The notes under the pieces: generated by a model
Told to the model about the DNA's origin: nothing
Database searches by the model: none
What the model saw: the letters and a program-made list of their open reading frames with translations, nothing else
From: Nephromyces sp. MM_2019
Lineage: Eukaryota; Apicomplexa; Aconoidasida; Nephromycida
Direction of reading: 5' to 3'
DNA length: 60,112 nucleotides
Assembly (NCBI GenBank): GCA_015657535.1
Contig: JADHZB010001904.1
Coordinates: 8,147 to 68,258, forward strand
Program-made: the position numbers and the translations under genes
Shown here: in pieces, positions 21,314 through 33,250 of the stretch
Layout: every line of letters begins with the position of its first letter
Numbering within the stretch: the stretch's first letter is position 1

Positions 21314-24300
21314 AAAACTAAGGTGGCTGATGCAGGTTAAATTTTGACTGAAAGGATGATTATATACATAATCTTAGGTATTAGCCTTTTGGTACATACT
21401 TGCTGTCGACTGTGCAGTTTATTGCACGATTTTCGTCCAGAGCGTGTGTGTATTTGTGTATTTGTGTGTTCGTGTGTTCGTGTGCTTGCGTGTTCGTGTG
21501 CTTGTGTGTTTTTTTTTAATGTGAATTATACTCGTAGCGAGCACAGAGCAATGTTTATATATGATGTGAATGATAAGACACGTGTATAAATCCAAAGGGA
21601 AAACTTTTACGACAACCGATATATATGCATGGAAATATGAGTCATTTTCTCGAACAGAACTGCTTTATCTGTTGAGTTTTTGTCCTAAAAATCAAGGAAG
21701 AAGAAGAATTTTTTTTTACTTTATTCCTACTCATTTTGGCATACCCTCTTTTTATTTACTGGCACGAGAAAAACGACTTTTACATTGTTTCTGGCCTGAA
21801 ATTGTGAATAATTTTTTTAGGAAAAATTATTTTTATGCTGCTATGAAGCCGTAAGATTTGTATGTACCAGTTTGTATGTATTTGTGAATTTTCTTGTGCT
21901 GGTGGGTGCATTTTTGTGTGTTTTTTTTATTTTTTATTTTTGTTCGCGGTTGCTTCGAGCATGCAGACAGCCGTGTCTTTGTTTGAGTTTTTTATGCACC
22001 TGGCGGATTGGTATGGATCAAGCCCCTCCGTTCAGTGTGTTGTTTTTCATTCAAGCTAAACGCTGATATAAAAAGACAGACACCTGGAGCCTCATTCTTT
22101 TATGAGCTTTTTATATGGTAGATATATATCTATACCCAAGAGTACAGTTGCCTATTTAAGTAATGCTTCACTCGTAGATTTGATCAGTTTTTATCAAAAT
22201 TAACTGAAAGATCAGTGTATGTACATATATACATCTGGAGTTAGCATCTGCTGCCTATATTCACAGTACAAATCAAAACAGAAAAGTAATGGAAATGAAT
22301 TTTTCCAGAAAAAGACACAACATAAACAAGGATTTATAACGTTTTAGATCATGTTTGTGTGTGCGTGTGTTTTTAGCTCATGTGTGCATGTCGTGTGTGC
22401 GTGTCGTGTGTTTTGGCCTATTTTTTGTATTTTAGTGGTATATATATGGGGTTTGATGTTTTTTTCGAAGATGCACCTTCCTAAGTAATAGTGGTGTGAG
22501 TATACAGAGGGTTATAGTATGTTATATATTTGATAGATATTTATTGTCTTGAGCACCTTTTAGATACTCAGAAGATCTTGTTCATCTTGTGTGAGTAGCC
22601 CAAGTGTTGTCCTTGGTTTCATCGATTTCGAAAGATTTTGTAATTTTCTTCATAAGTTTCTTATATAGAAAAAACAGTCTTTACGAAAGTACTTGTGTGT
22701 GCGTGTAGAGTCTCTAAATTGGTGTTACGTCTGTGTGTGTGGAATCACAATCATTATGTGCATTTCCTTCGTTTAAAAGGATTTTTGAGTTGTTCGGAAA
22801 CTTGAAGATTTATTTTTCGTAGAGTGTCACTCATTGTGTTTTATTTTTGAGTACCTTGCACAAAATGCGTGTCTACGTGTTTTTTTAAGGTCTCAGCTGT
22901 TGTACGTATTTTTTCTAGTGCCTGAATTACTGTCGTTTATTTCTAGTATCATTCAGCATACATGCTTGTGGATGGCATCTTGATATTATTAGATTGGCAT
23001 GTGTGTCTTTTTTTTTTTGTTTCTTTATGTGTGTATTTGTTTTGCTTATATTGGTGTGATGGTCTGTTTTTTGTGTATGTAAATGTATCTTGGTGTATTT
23101 ATGCGTTTATGTATATCTCTTGTGTATATACATCTCTCTTCTGTATATACACCTCTCTATATACACACCCATCTGCATTTAACTCTATATATAGTAAGAT
23201 ATAAAGCGATTAGTAGTAGTGTGCTGTTGTTTGCATTTTTTATATTTTTTGTGTGTCTGATGGTTACACACCTGGATCAAACTGAATATGTGTATGTATT
23301 TGAAGTAAGAAAGGAGGCATGAATTTTCAAAGGTATAGAAAACTCCTAATTTTTAAAACATGCACACATAACGTATAGTAGATCAGGTTTCACGGCAATT
23401 ATTATGACTGTATTTAAAGATTCTTGAGACTACAGTTACACGACTCCGCTTGCTTGCCTCTCTGAATGTCCCTACTTGCAAGTGATCTCATGAAAATATG
23501 GCAAGCGTTTGCGTGCTATGCATATGTACATCGTACGAGTATGTTTGTGTGTGTGTGTGTGTGTGTGTATATTACTTCGTGCGAACTTTATGTGTACCGT
23601 ATATATGTTGTGATGGTGGTAGTTTCAATACCTAAATCCATGCCTTGCAAGTTACTAATGGTGCTGTGTGTATGTGTAGGCTTCAGGTTACAATAAACTC
23701 TCCGTTATAGCAGCATTATTCTGTTAAAGTATATGTGGCTGATTGTTATGCAATCTCCTTTTGGTAGGCATTCACACGCAGATATACTTTTGCTAGCACT
23801 ACGGCATGTTCGCATTGTATATAATGCTATGAAGAGATTATGGCAGACTGGGTAATAGCTTGCCTACCTTGTTATAATCCTTCAGACGTGATTAGCAGAG
23901 ATTTTGTTTCCTCTGATTAACCCTGTTTTACTGGAAGACATTCCTGACAAGAGCCTCTATTTGTCTTGCGTGCATGTGTGTGTCTGTGTGTGTGTGTGCA
24001 TGCGTGTGTGTGCGTCTGCGCGTGTTGTTTTCATGTGATGATACTGGTAAAGAATGACTCGAATGTGCTGACTTGTGTGTTTCTGTTTTTCCTTTTTTTT
24101 AGCTTTTTACGCTTTTGTATCGTATTTTATTTGTTTTTGAAACGTTTGCATTGCTTTGGTAATGATTGCGTAATGTGTGCCCTACAGTGTGTTTTTCATA
24201 TTTTTTATGGAAAAAACGATTATATATGGTAGCTTGGATTATTTCTTTGTGTTTCCGCTTGTTGAAGATGCATTTTTTTTCATACATTTATCTCTTTTAT

Positions 24301-25013
24301 ATTTTTTTATTGGCGGCTTCGTGCTGGCTAAAATTCCGGCAAAATTGTAGTTACTTAATATGTGCATACATGCCACAGCTGATAGAATTGTATCATCGAC
24401 ATTGGCCGGATAAAATGTTTCTGTATAGGAAAATACGACGATTTTTTCTAGGGACTTTGTCTTTTGTGTGCTTTCGCGCGTGGTCGCGCATAGATTTCGA
24501 TCAAAAGGCTTATAAATTTGCTTGGTATTGTTTTTGATCGCAAAAGAACCTTCAATTTTTTGGAATTTTAAAGGTTGCATGATGGTATTTTTAATCCTCT
24601 TCTGTTATGCTTTAAAGCTCTACACACACACACACACGCACACACACACATGTGTATATATATGTTATATCGAAGGATTCATGGTTGCTTTTTACACAAG
24701 GTTCTAATGACATTTGTTTATGCTGCTTTGCTTGATTCGTTGAATTTTTTTGCATATCAGTTTTGTATTTGATATTATTGGATTGATTCGGTGTATATGC
24801 GGGACAGCTCTTAAGCCTATGATCAAAAAGCAACGAAAGCCGTTATGCCGGTTAAAATTTCGTCACCTGAGTAACATCCTATGTTCCTATAGAAGAAGGC
24901 GTAAAAAATGAGGAAAAAATCTTATGCATTCGCTTTTGTGTAGAGAGTTATGTTTTTCTTAGTGTGCTGAAGCGAAATGCTGATGAATCTGATATAAAAC
25001 TTATATTCTTTAG
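21314..25013. other. T/G-rich stretch, no resolved gene
   Basis: The + strand is strongly T/G-rich. A possible short exon lies at about 22946-22998 (after ATCATTCAG, reading IHACGWHLDIIRLA). Frames of more than 110 codons exist on both strands at 24166-24580. The plus one is hydrophobic and Phe/Cys-rich; the minus one is Lys/Asn/Thr-rich with a true ATG. Both are what skewed T/G-rich intron DNA produces by chance, so I do not call either. Confidence 0.4.
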
Positions 25014-25170
25014 GCCCTTCGCACTTTCGGGAGGAGTTTACGCTAATGAGTTTGCGACTTTTCCTTTTATTGTATATAGTTGTATACGGGCCCCCTTGGT
25101 GACTTCTGCTACGCCTCTGTTTACACACAAACATGCTAGCATAAAGTTTAACCTTGGAATACTTGGGTAG
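25014..25170 (+). CDS. Candidate terminal exon, unidentified
   Basis: The acceptor CTTATATTCTTTAG (ending 25013) is followed by one base completing a codon, then PFALSGGVYANEFATFPFIV YSCIRAPLVTSATPLFTHKH and ASIKFNLGILG to a TAG at 25168-25170. Composition is more GC-balanced than the surroundings. The open frame also extends upstream of the acceptor to about 24964. No family is recognised. Confidence 0.35.
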
Positions 25171-27717
25171 TACAAAAAACACATTATAATGACAAAAAAT
25201 AAACTGCCTTACCGATGTTACTTGTGTGGTGCGCTTTGCATTTTAGGGCTAAGCCCCAAAGACTAGTGTGTGCAGAGAGTTTGCACAATTACATGTATGA
25301 TTTTGTGGTGGTGTTTAGTTTAGGGAGCAATCTATGATACAATTGTCTTGGAGGATTTTACTTTTTATCTGGGCTAATATAGTCTTTGAAAGGTTCGCAA
25401 GTTTGTGTGTTTCGCGAGGTCGCATTATGCGTCCAACTTTCAGCCATATCCCGTTGAGCCTCTGCGAGTACGTTTTCGTTGCTTATTTCTGTAATGTGAC
25501 TAGCTTGTTTGATTATTTTTATTGCAACTGCAAGACCTTGTGCATTAGAGCTAAAATGAAGCTGTGTTTTTGTTGCTTTGACAACCTTTTTGAATATGTA
25601 TTTCCAATTTTGAAGATATATATATATAGTCAAATTTATATTGGAAGGGTGAGTCTTTATAGGTCTTCGCATCGTACATGGAGATGTGAGCGCTTACTGT
25701 GAGTACCCCAGCTCTCACATTGTTTGATTTTTTCCGTGAATGTAAGGGAAATTTTTGGTACTATTCGAGCTGCGTGAGCGCTAAACATGGTGTGATGATT
25801 TTTCTCGTTAAATTTGCGTAATTTGCGAGTATCTTTAGTTTTCTGATGCCGTGATTTCTCTACATGTATTTTGTTTTAATGACTGCATGGCAGTGTGTCA
25901 TTGTTTACTCTTTATTTTGCGATAATTCTGCATTTTGTGTGGATGGTAGCGCATATGGATGCATTCAACGCCGTAGTTATGCTCTGGTTTATGTGGAAAT
26001 GTACATCGGAGTATCTATTATATGTGCATACAGAAAAATCCGATGTTCTCAAAGAACTACACGATGGTAATGGGGTGTGTGTGTGTTGTATGCGTGACTA
26101 AGGTTTGGTTGTTGCTGTTGAGTTTCTGTGAATGCCTATTTCTTTGGAATTTGTTGTTTTATCTTGATAAAATTGCCTTGTTTCTCCAAGTTTAAGCGCT
26201 TACACACCTCTTCTTTCAATACTCACTCTCGAGCGCTGTAGTTGTTTTCTTGCTTCGAAGGTGCAGCGTCTCCTTTGTGTGTAGTAATGCTCTTCAAACA
26301 TCCTTTTTCCAAACGTTTCACAGAGAATATTTTTTGTGGGTTATATATTATAGTGAATTCTGTTGGAAATACATTCCTTCTTGCAGCCCGTTATACTTGA
26401 TATATATATTATCAACAAAACGAGTTGCTGTGTAACCGAGGCTTCTTTCATTACTTTTGAGAAAAGCTGTTGCCAGCAACTATGTTGAACCCTGATTAAA
26501 GGGTAGTATGCTCTAATCATTGAAAGATGCACGCACACAGAGTGTGATTGCTAAATTTTTAAACACCGTATTGTATGTGCGCCTACTTTATGTATTTAGT
26601 ACTCTTTTTTTCGCATGACCACTTCAATAAGGGTATCATCACAGATTATTCATACTAAGGTTCTGCTTTAGTCTGATGCCACAGCCAGATTGTTTTGTGC
26701 AATATAGTCTATTATATATCTGTTTTTACCGTGTATGGCCTGCTTACGCATGTTTACAGTGCAGTCGAGCAAACGGCTTAACCTTGTGTACGCAGGTTTC
26801 GTGAGAAAAAAGCGAAAATCATTGTACAACATTTCCATACATTCCCTTGTTCGCCTGCTTGTGAACTTGTGACTTGTTCATGATTTCCACTTCCTTTTTT
26901 TGCACTTTTCACTGCTATGTCACACCGATTCATCATGATAATTCTGTGTTTTTTTGTATGCATATTGCAATGTGCATGTTTTCTGTCCTTGTACTTGTTG
27001 CTTTATAATGTATCTCTTGCTGCGGCTATTTTCTTTTGCAAAGTTCTAATTAGTTTTTCGTAGGTTTACCCGTGAGGTTTTTTGATGAATGGTGTGTTTG
27101 TTCTTATTGGTTTTGTGATTTTTATTTCGTGGGACAAGCATTTTTCTAAAGGGATTCGCTTTATTTGTATGAGATGGTTCTTATATATGTGGAACCAGAA
27201 GCTATCTTACTGAGGTGTGGTGTACATATATATGTATGTATTCTTGCTTAGAGTTCCTGCATGTTGTGCGTTTTTACATGATGTTGCTATTGTAATTTTT
27301 TTAAAACGGAAATATCCTTGTAAGTGCTGCTGCTAAATGAAGCCATCGCTATATCTGAAGGCTACTTCTGCTACTAAATGAAACCATCACGAAGTGGTGT
27401 CACGTAGCGATACTGCTATGCTCCGTCGTTTTTTGGGGGGATATTGGAGCCTCATTGTTGCAGTGAATCTTACCTGCTGGTGGAAAGGCACTGTACTTTC
27501 TCATTTTAAGATACAAGTTTGGTGTTGTATATCGCACTCTTTATGATGTATGCAATTAAATTTTTTTATATAGTACTAGTGATTGTGTACAGTTTCAATC
27601 GCGCGTTATTACTGGTTAGCTCACATCATGCACTAGATTGGTGGTAAGAATTTCCGATTATTAAAATATATGATTGTTCTATAAGTGCTCACGGTCTGCA
27701 TTTTCTGATTAAACCAG
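25171..27717. other. T/G-rich stretch, no resolved gene
   Basis: Opposed long frames at 25334-25702 (+) and 25358-25672 (-) overlap almost completely, so at most one is real. The minus one has an ATG and a hydrophilic composition; the plus one is Cys/Phe/Tyr-rich. A possible short exon follows ATTGTTGCAG at about 27463 (NLTCWWKGTVLSHFK). Nothing can be assembled. Confidence 0.4.
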
Positions 27718-27924
27718 CATGCTGTGGAAGTGTTCCAGTCATTGCGCAGGAACGAAACTTTTGTAGTCATAGCTCAAGATCTTATAGAGGATCTATTGTT
27801 CCGCTTATTAGCTGCAGAAACTGGCAAATGTGTGAGAAGAAACTACTTTTTTGAAGCGTGCGATATAGCTTCCTCAGTAGGAGCGGCATACACTGAGTGT
27901 ACTATATATACTGTCGCTGATTGA
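27718..27924 (+). CDS. Probable terminal exon, unidentified protein
   Basis: The acceptor TCTGATTAAACCAG ends at 27717. The phase-0 frame reads HAVEVFQSLRRNETFVVIAQ, DLIEDLLFRLLAAETGKCVR, RNYFFEACDIASSVGAAYTE and CTIYTVAD, ending at a TGA at 27922-27924. The 68 residues are balanced, mostly helical in character, and lie in a more GC-rich island. This is one of the clearer exons in the left half. No upstream exon could be assigned and I do not recognise the family. The possible AP2-like exon at 28786 lies downstream of this stop, so it would be a separate gene unless this frame is also spliced. Confidence 0.5.
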   Translation, partial: HAVEVFQSLRRNETFVVIAQDLIEDLLFRLLAAETGKCVRRNYFFEACDIASSVGAAYTECTIYTVAD

Positions 27925-28333
27925 GAATCTGCAAAAATGCTCCTAAATGCATGAGAAGAGATGAATCTCCCCGCCTCATCTTGCTTTACTTTTACGACAT
28001 CGGTATAACTTTAGGATTTGTCTTGTATTATGGCTGCAAGATCGCATATAGACATTCATTTTGTGGGGATAAAGCTATTGGGTGCTAAGGAACGGATAGC
28101 ATTGCGCACGCTGTGGTAAGCACACGATCAAAACTCATACCATCTCTTTTAATTGTACTGCATAATTTTCAAGCATGCACCATTTCGGATGCTGATCTTA
28201 AAAACTGGTGATATATTTGTACTGAGTTTGCTGGATGAGTTTTGTTTCTGCGTTTTGCTAGCTTTAACATTGCACTCTTTTGGAAAAGTTTTGTGTTTGT
28301 ATACTATGCACACTTGCATGCCTTAATTTGAAT

Positions 28334-28439
28334 ATTTAAAAAATTTCCAAAGAAAATAGCTTTTCGTGGCTAACGTGGTGGCATGATGATTTAGGGAAGT
28401 ACCATTTCTTAGGAAACTCGAAGCAATGCATAAAGATGG
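28334..28439 (+). CDS. Candidate exon, unidentified
   Basis: Between an AAAG (about 28332) and a GTGAGT donor at 28440, a frame encodes SFSWLTWWHDDLGKYHFLGN SKQCIKM. A further coding-like frame (KGYGWVKENAVEGCLCRSIY FMHSDGTPSTVVRLAAMM) lies at about 28486-28600. A minus-strand ATG frame of 108 codons (28323-28649) covers the same DNA, so strand assignment is uncertain. It could be upstream of the AP2-like exon. Confidence 0.25.
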
Positions 28440-28785
28440 TGAGTATTTTCGGTAATGGCTTAAGTTTTGTTCTGCGGTATCTGCTAAGGGGTATGGCTGG
28501 GTAAAGGAGAATGCGGTAGAGGGGTGCCTGTGCCGAAGTATATATTTTATGCATAGCGATGGCACACCAAGCACAGTTGTGCGTCTTGCTGCGATGATGT
28601 AATTAGGGGCTACATATGCTGGTTTACTTCGCTGCATGTGTTGCGCCATGTGTGTGTAACGCTACCGTTATTCCTTCTTACTCGTGTTGCCGCAGTGGGG
28701 TGCTGTAATGGGATAAATTTTGGTTGGTTTATTTTTTGGATGAGCTTGCATATCTATTTTTCACGAGGTTGGTTCGATATTCCAG

Positions 28786-29173
28786 TTGCTCATGTAGTAT
28801 GGGACGGGGGATATATTATCAAAGCGTTGGGTCTTGGATGTCATGTGGAAATCTTGGACTTCCGGTCTATAAGTGGAGCAAGCGTGATGGAAAGGGTTGC
28901 ATGAGCTTTACCGAGGGCTGCCGACATTATAAGACCCTAAAAGCTGCTGAGGATGCAGTAAAGCAAATTCTGGTTGTAAAATGTCTCTGCCAATGCTATC
29001 ACAAATTGTGGGGGAGGAGCAGAGAGAGAACTAGTTCTGTAAATGCAAACATAAGCATGCAGTTCATACGAAATCTTATAAGAACTCTCTCTGTCCTGCT
29101 TTTTACGTCAGTGACGAGGAGTGGAAGCGTTGTGCGGCGCGTTGTCCCGATGGCTTCTCGCTGCTGTTTATAG
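28786..29173 (+). CDS. Possible AP2-like DNA-binding domain exon
   Basis: After a TTCCAG acceptor (ending 28785), a frame of about 129 codons runs to a TAG at 29171-29173. Residues from 28808 on read GIYYQSVGSWMSCGNLGLPV YKWSKRDGKGCMSFTEG, then CRHYKTLKAAEDAVKQI. This layout (Gly-hydrophobic-Tyr-Tyr, a Trp nine residues later, Gly-Lys, then Ser-Phe and a C-terminal Ala-rich helix) resembles the AP2 fold of apicomplexan ApiAP2 transcription factors. The spacing between Trp and the Ser-Phe strand is longer than usual, and no second AP2 domain is seen. The C-terminal part is Arg/Ser/Val-rich. The domain call is a weak inference; the presence of a coding exon is better supported. Confidence 0.3.
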
Positions 29174-30702
29174 GCGCTAAGATATGCCTACTATGCCTAT
29201 TGACCTTTAAGTTGTCTTGCTGCCAAATTCATTTAAGGAATATTTTTTATTTGTAGATGCTTTGATGATTGATGATATACAATTTATGTGTGGAAGGATG
29301 GCACGCGGGAAGATTTTTTTCATTTCGTTGCAATGCATTTCACTCTTTGCTTGTCATCCCAATTACGCGTCGGTCGAAAGGTTTTATAATTTGGAGCTCC
29401 TATTAAACTTAAGAGGTGCAGGCTTTGTAGAATGTTTCGCCGATTATATGTTTTTATTGCTTATGCAGCGCTGCAAATGATATTTTTTTGTCAAAATCAG
29501 CGCAAAAGATTGACTGGTTAGTGTTTTTACGCTAGTTGGCTTGCGAGATTCAATTTTTCCCAAGCTGGTACTGAATCTCCCGTGCATATGTTATCTCTTA
29601 ATGGCGCGTCCCTCCAGGGCTATGCTGCTATGCCCTGCGTTGTCATGTGAGCGATTCTCTTCGATTCCTACGTACGGTTTTTACTTTTCAGCTAAGAAGG
29701 CCTGGAAAACTTGTACATACGAAGAGCTGCGGTTCTCTTACAGCAGTTCATCCTTTTAGAATGCAAACTAGTCAGTGGCTCACCTACTGACTGTACGCTT
29801 TAACATAGGGAAATACGTTCATGGGTGGTTGCTGCGCTATATAGAATAGGAAACCTTCATAAACCTTTTTCTCCTGCTAGACAAGGGCATGTACTTCGCG
29901 CATAATTTGAATTAGCTCTCAGATTGTTGGTCAACCCCGCCGTCTTATCGATATGACTGTAATCAGCTCCGGCGTTATGTATACATGCGCAACACAAAAT
30001 ATAGCATCAGGACGAATGCAAAAGTTTTAATGGTAAGCAGTATGTACCTTCATGCGGGAATCGTATAGTCAGTACACGCTCGCCTACATTTCACAAATAC
30101 AGAAGGATGGCGGCAATCCAATTAAGGAAACGGCCATTCTGATTAACTGCAGAGGCAGGTCCTTAAGATAGACTAGAAAGGTTTAAGAACACCACACTTA
30201 CCGGCCATCTACATTGATACGTGAAAAGCGTATGAACACTAGTGTAAATATCCTGTATGGCTGAATGACTTACAGTGCAGAGCATATATATAGCAAAAAA
30301 AAATAGCCGTTTACCGTTGCAGATGCAGTGTGATATGAAGCAGGTAGAGTAAATTACGAGTTCGTAACAGGTACGAATATTTTTTAAAAATGAACTATGC
30401 ATTAAAAATGCGAAACAGGCACAAATATGCTTGGGATGGTAACCAAATTAACTCAACACATATATTGCTTGACACTTCAGGTGAAATACGGGGTTTCTTG
30501 CCGGTCTATCAGCTTAGAAAAAAGGGTGGTGTTGTAAACAGCTTCTAGTCTATGTTTGAATGGATAAATACTGAGGTACGTAAAAGATGCTTACACGGCT
30601 AGCTGCTCAGCTATTGGTAGCTTCAACAAGCCATATCTAATTGTAGAGGAGGGGACGGTACAATGTGAAGAGCGTGCCAGATATCCAGCATTGTATAATT
30701 TA
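29174..30702. other. Stretch with no resolved gene
   Basis: A plus frame at 29217-29480 encodes a peptide containing DALMIDDIQFM, and another runs at 29541-29759. Neither has an ATG, and neither was joined to a gene. Minus frames lie at 30163-30402 and 30591-30782. Composition is less T/G-skewed than in 14-28 kb. Confidence 0.35.
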
Positions 30703-30974
30703 CTAGACAAGCTTCGAAACATAAAAAAAACCCCAAGAAACATTATCTTTAAATAAAATTTTCCTCCAAAGGAGATAAGCATTTTTATCGCTGCTAGGGA
30801 AGGGAAGCTGCAATTGAGTTCTTATTTCGGTGTAAGTGAATAGGTCAAGGCTGTAAAATAGTTTGAGTTCCTTAGTAAATTCACCCTCAAAGCCTATGCT
30901 ATAGGCCAAGTATCGCTTCTCGTATTTATCCTTAAATTTGGCGAACACTAACTTAGGTACTGCATAAGGCACTG
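30703..30974 (-). CDS. Probable terminal exon, unidentified
   Basis: On the minus strand, an acceptor-like GAATAGCTAG is followed by two bases and a frame reading VPYAVPKLVFAKFKDKYEKR, YLAYSIGFEGEFTKELKLFY and SLDLFTYTEIRTQLQLPFPS, ending FYVSKLV with a TAG at complement 30705-30703. The 90 residues are rich in Lys, Glu, Phe and Tyr, with balanced codons and no simple sequence. Upstream exons would lie to the right, up to about 31.4 kb; none was located. No family is recognised. Confidence 0.4.
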
Positions 30975-31459
30975 CTAGCTATTCCTACCTACATCGTATG
31001 TTTTTTTTTATTTTCCTCATTTACGCCGTAATTTCGAATTGACTGCCGAAGAATCCCTCTTTTGGACTTATTAAAATGCCTGCTAAATGGAGTGGATGCT
31101 CACTAAAGATGCTGCAGTCATACACTAGTTGAATCCCGTAAAAGATTGAAAATTTGTTAAGTTTTGCAGTGTGTTCGTTTTGAAAATAAAAGCAAGGTAG
31201 CGCCAGAACAATTGAATTGTTCTATAGAGTATGTGTAAGCGCCTTTGGAGGAGGATAATATCACAAATTTGCTCCAAAAGTTTATGGTGTATTCGAAATA
31301 TATATCCGTACTAGGCTGCTTTAAAGTAATCTTACCAAACTAAATCGCTGCGCTAAACATTCTGCAGCGTCTTACGGGGCTAGGTTACCATTACAAGTAC
31401 CAAATTTTCATTATTAAAAAGATAGAGCCATGAATATAGGTTTTATATTTTGACTATCA

Positions 31460-31666
31460 ATGTTGGACACGATGCCAACCAGTAAAAACGAGCTGGCGAA
31501 GTCAATAGCTGCTTTTTCCAGCTGGAGTCAACAGCGTAAGTACGACGATTTCACCACTGGATATTCAAAATGGACAAATTTATACTATACATCGAAGCAG
31601 CACTTCTTTTTATGCAGCAAAGATGGTATTACTACCAATTTTTCCTGTATAGTGAGAACAATGTAA
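31460..31666 (+). CDS. Small ATG reading frame, unidentified
   Basis: An ATG at 31460 opens 68 codons: MLDTMPTSKNELAKSIAAFS, SWSQQRKYDDFTTGYSKWTN and onward to IVRTM, then TAA. The composition is hydrophilic and plausible for a small soluble protein or a first exon. It shares MLDT and a downstream Ser-Trp-Ser motif with the start of Rpt3 (33251), but the rest does not align, so any relationship is speculative. Confidence 0.35.
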   Translation: MLDTMPTSKNELAKSIAAFSSWSQQRKYDDFTTGYSKWTNLYYTSKQHFFLCSKDGITTNFSCIVRTM

Positions 31667-33250
31667 GAACAGTAGGAATATAAAACTTTTTTTTGGGGAA
31701 AAAGTCACAAAGTAAAGAGTGTTTCTGAAAGAATCCATTATACAAAAAGCCCTTAGATACCTGCAAATAGGCTTTCCGTAGAAAAAGAGCATATCTGGAC
31801 TTTTTTGGGCTTTCAGTTCATCTTACCAGAATAGAGGGGGAAACGCTTATTAAAGCTTATGTTTAATGTCCTGCTCAGTAGCAACTAATAATGCGTCTGA
31901 CTGAAGTCTTTTTATACCAGTTTCTACTTTTTGGTTTGTGTGACACTTCTCCTAATTCTTAATAGTGATATAATGAATTTCTACCATTTTACCTGTGAAT
32001 AAAAAGGTATGATAAGGGCCTTGAAGAGCTTCCTTAATTTGTTGCAATTTTGAAGAATATTCCCGCTGATATCTTGTATCTTGCTTTTTTTGTGTCTAAA
32101 CATATTCACGCCCCGTCATAGCAGGTCACGATTCTATCTTTCACAAGAGTTCATGCCGCTGCTAGAAAAGGTCATGCAACTGCATAAAGGCTCCAATTAT
32201 AAATACTGTATCTGGACTTCTCTGGATTTACCTCGGTCATATTGATTTTGCACAACTGTGAAGGTCACTCTTGTCGATTCCACATATATTGCCAATATCA
32301 AAATTAACTTTACTCATCACTTTTCCGGCCTCTCTTGTCTGGTTCTAATTTGAAACTAAAACTAGATAATAGTGATTCTATATTCTATTCTAACTGAAGT
32401 TCTCAAACCAAAAAAAGCTACAAAGGACTGGGTACTACTTGCTCTAGAATATTTGTTAGATCACGTAGGTATCATGCTTTTCATTTGGAAAATTATCAAA
32501 TAATGGCAACTTGGGAGTTATAGTATAGCCAGTGTCATATGATATCAGTATCTCCCACGTTTTACTTAGTTTGCTTTCTGGACGAGCTTTTTCACCTCAA
32601 TATTACCCGGATCAGGAGCTGCAGGATTTTCTCCTTTAGAGTGTACTCTTTGCGTGAACTCAGGTCTATTTGACTTGCGTTCGTCTGTGAACTCAGGACT
32701 TCTTGCTTGCATATCTATGTGTGAACACTTCTGACTCTTTCCAGGCGTGTGTACTCTAAACTTCTTAGCTTACATTCCTGCATATACTGAGCATTTCTTG
32801 CTCTCGCATTCCTGTGTTTACTTGGGCAGTTCCAGCAAGCACGCCGTGGTTGCATCCATCTCTGCGCTTCCACAAACCTGCGAAAGCTTGTGAGGCGGGC
32901 GTATGGCTAATCACTACGGTGTGTGGCGTTCTTACGTGGCCAACCTGTGTGCTCGTCCCGCTTTCCTTGCGTATTCTGCCAAAACTTTGCCTTTTTTGAT
33001 GACTTCACACGCAGTGTGATCTTTCTACTTCCTTCATGACTGCTTTACTTATCCGATCAAAAAGTGAACACATTACAGCTAGAGAATCGAACAAAAACTC
33101 TTTATTTTTCTTTTTTTTTCTCACGCACCTTGGGATGTGTCGTCCTTCCTAGCATAATCTGAAGTAGCCAACAATATAATAAACTTTCTTTTTGGATACC
33201 TCCCAGTTAAGATATATACATGATATATATGTCCCCTTGCTGAGGAAAAC
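31667..33250. other. Intergenic upstream of RPT3
   Basis: AT-rich sequence without supported exons. A more GC-balanced block at about 32600-33000 holds repeated TGCGTGAACTCAGG/TCTGTGAACTCAGG/TGTGTGAACACTTC motifs. The RPT3 promoter and 5' UTR should lie at the right end, but no TATA-like or initiator element can be assigned with confidence. Confidence 0.45.

Noticed and set aside
24239..24580. 113-codon minus-strand ATG frame, and the similar one at 25358-25672
   Set aside because: Both lie antisense to strongly T/G-rich DNA, where stop codons are depleted on both strands. They are Lys/Asn/Thr-rich, overlap plus-strand frames of similar length, and have no splice or homology support. They remain possible but are not convincing.
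29217..29480. Peptide DALMIDDIQFM resembling the Walker B region of bacterial DnaA
   Set aside because: There is no Walker A upstream, no sensor or arginine finger, and no DNA-binding domain downstream. An 11-residue resemblance in an unspliced frame without an ATG is best taken as chance.
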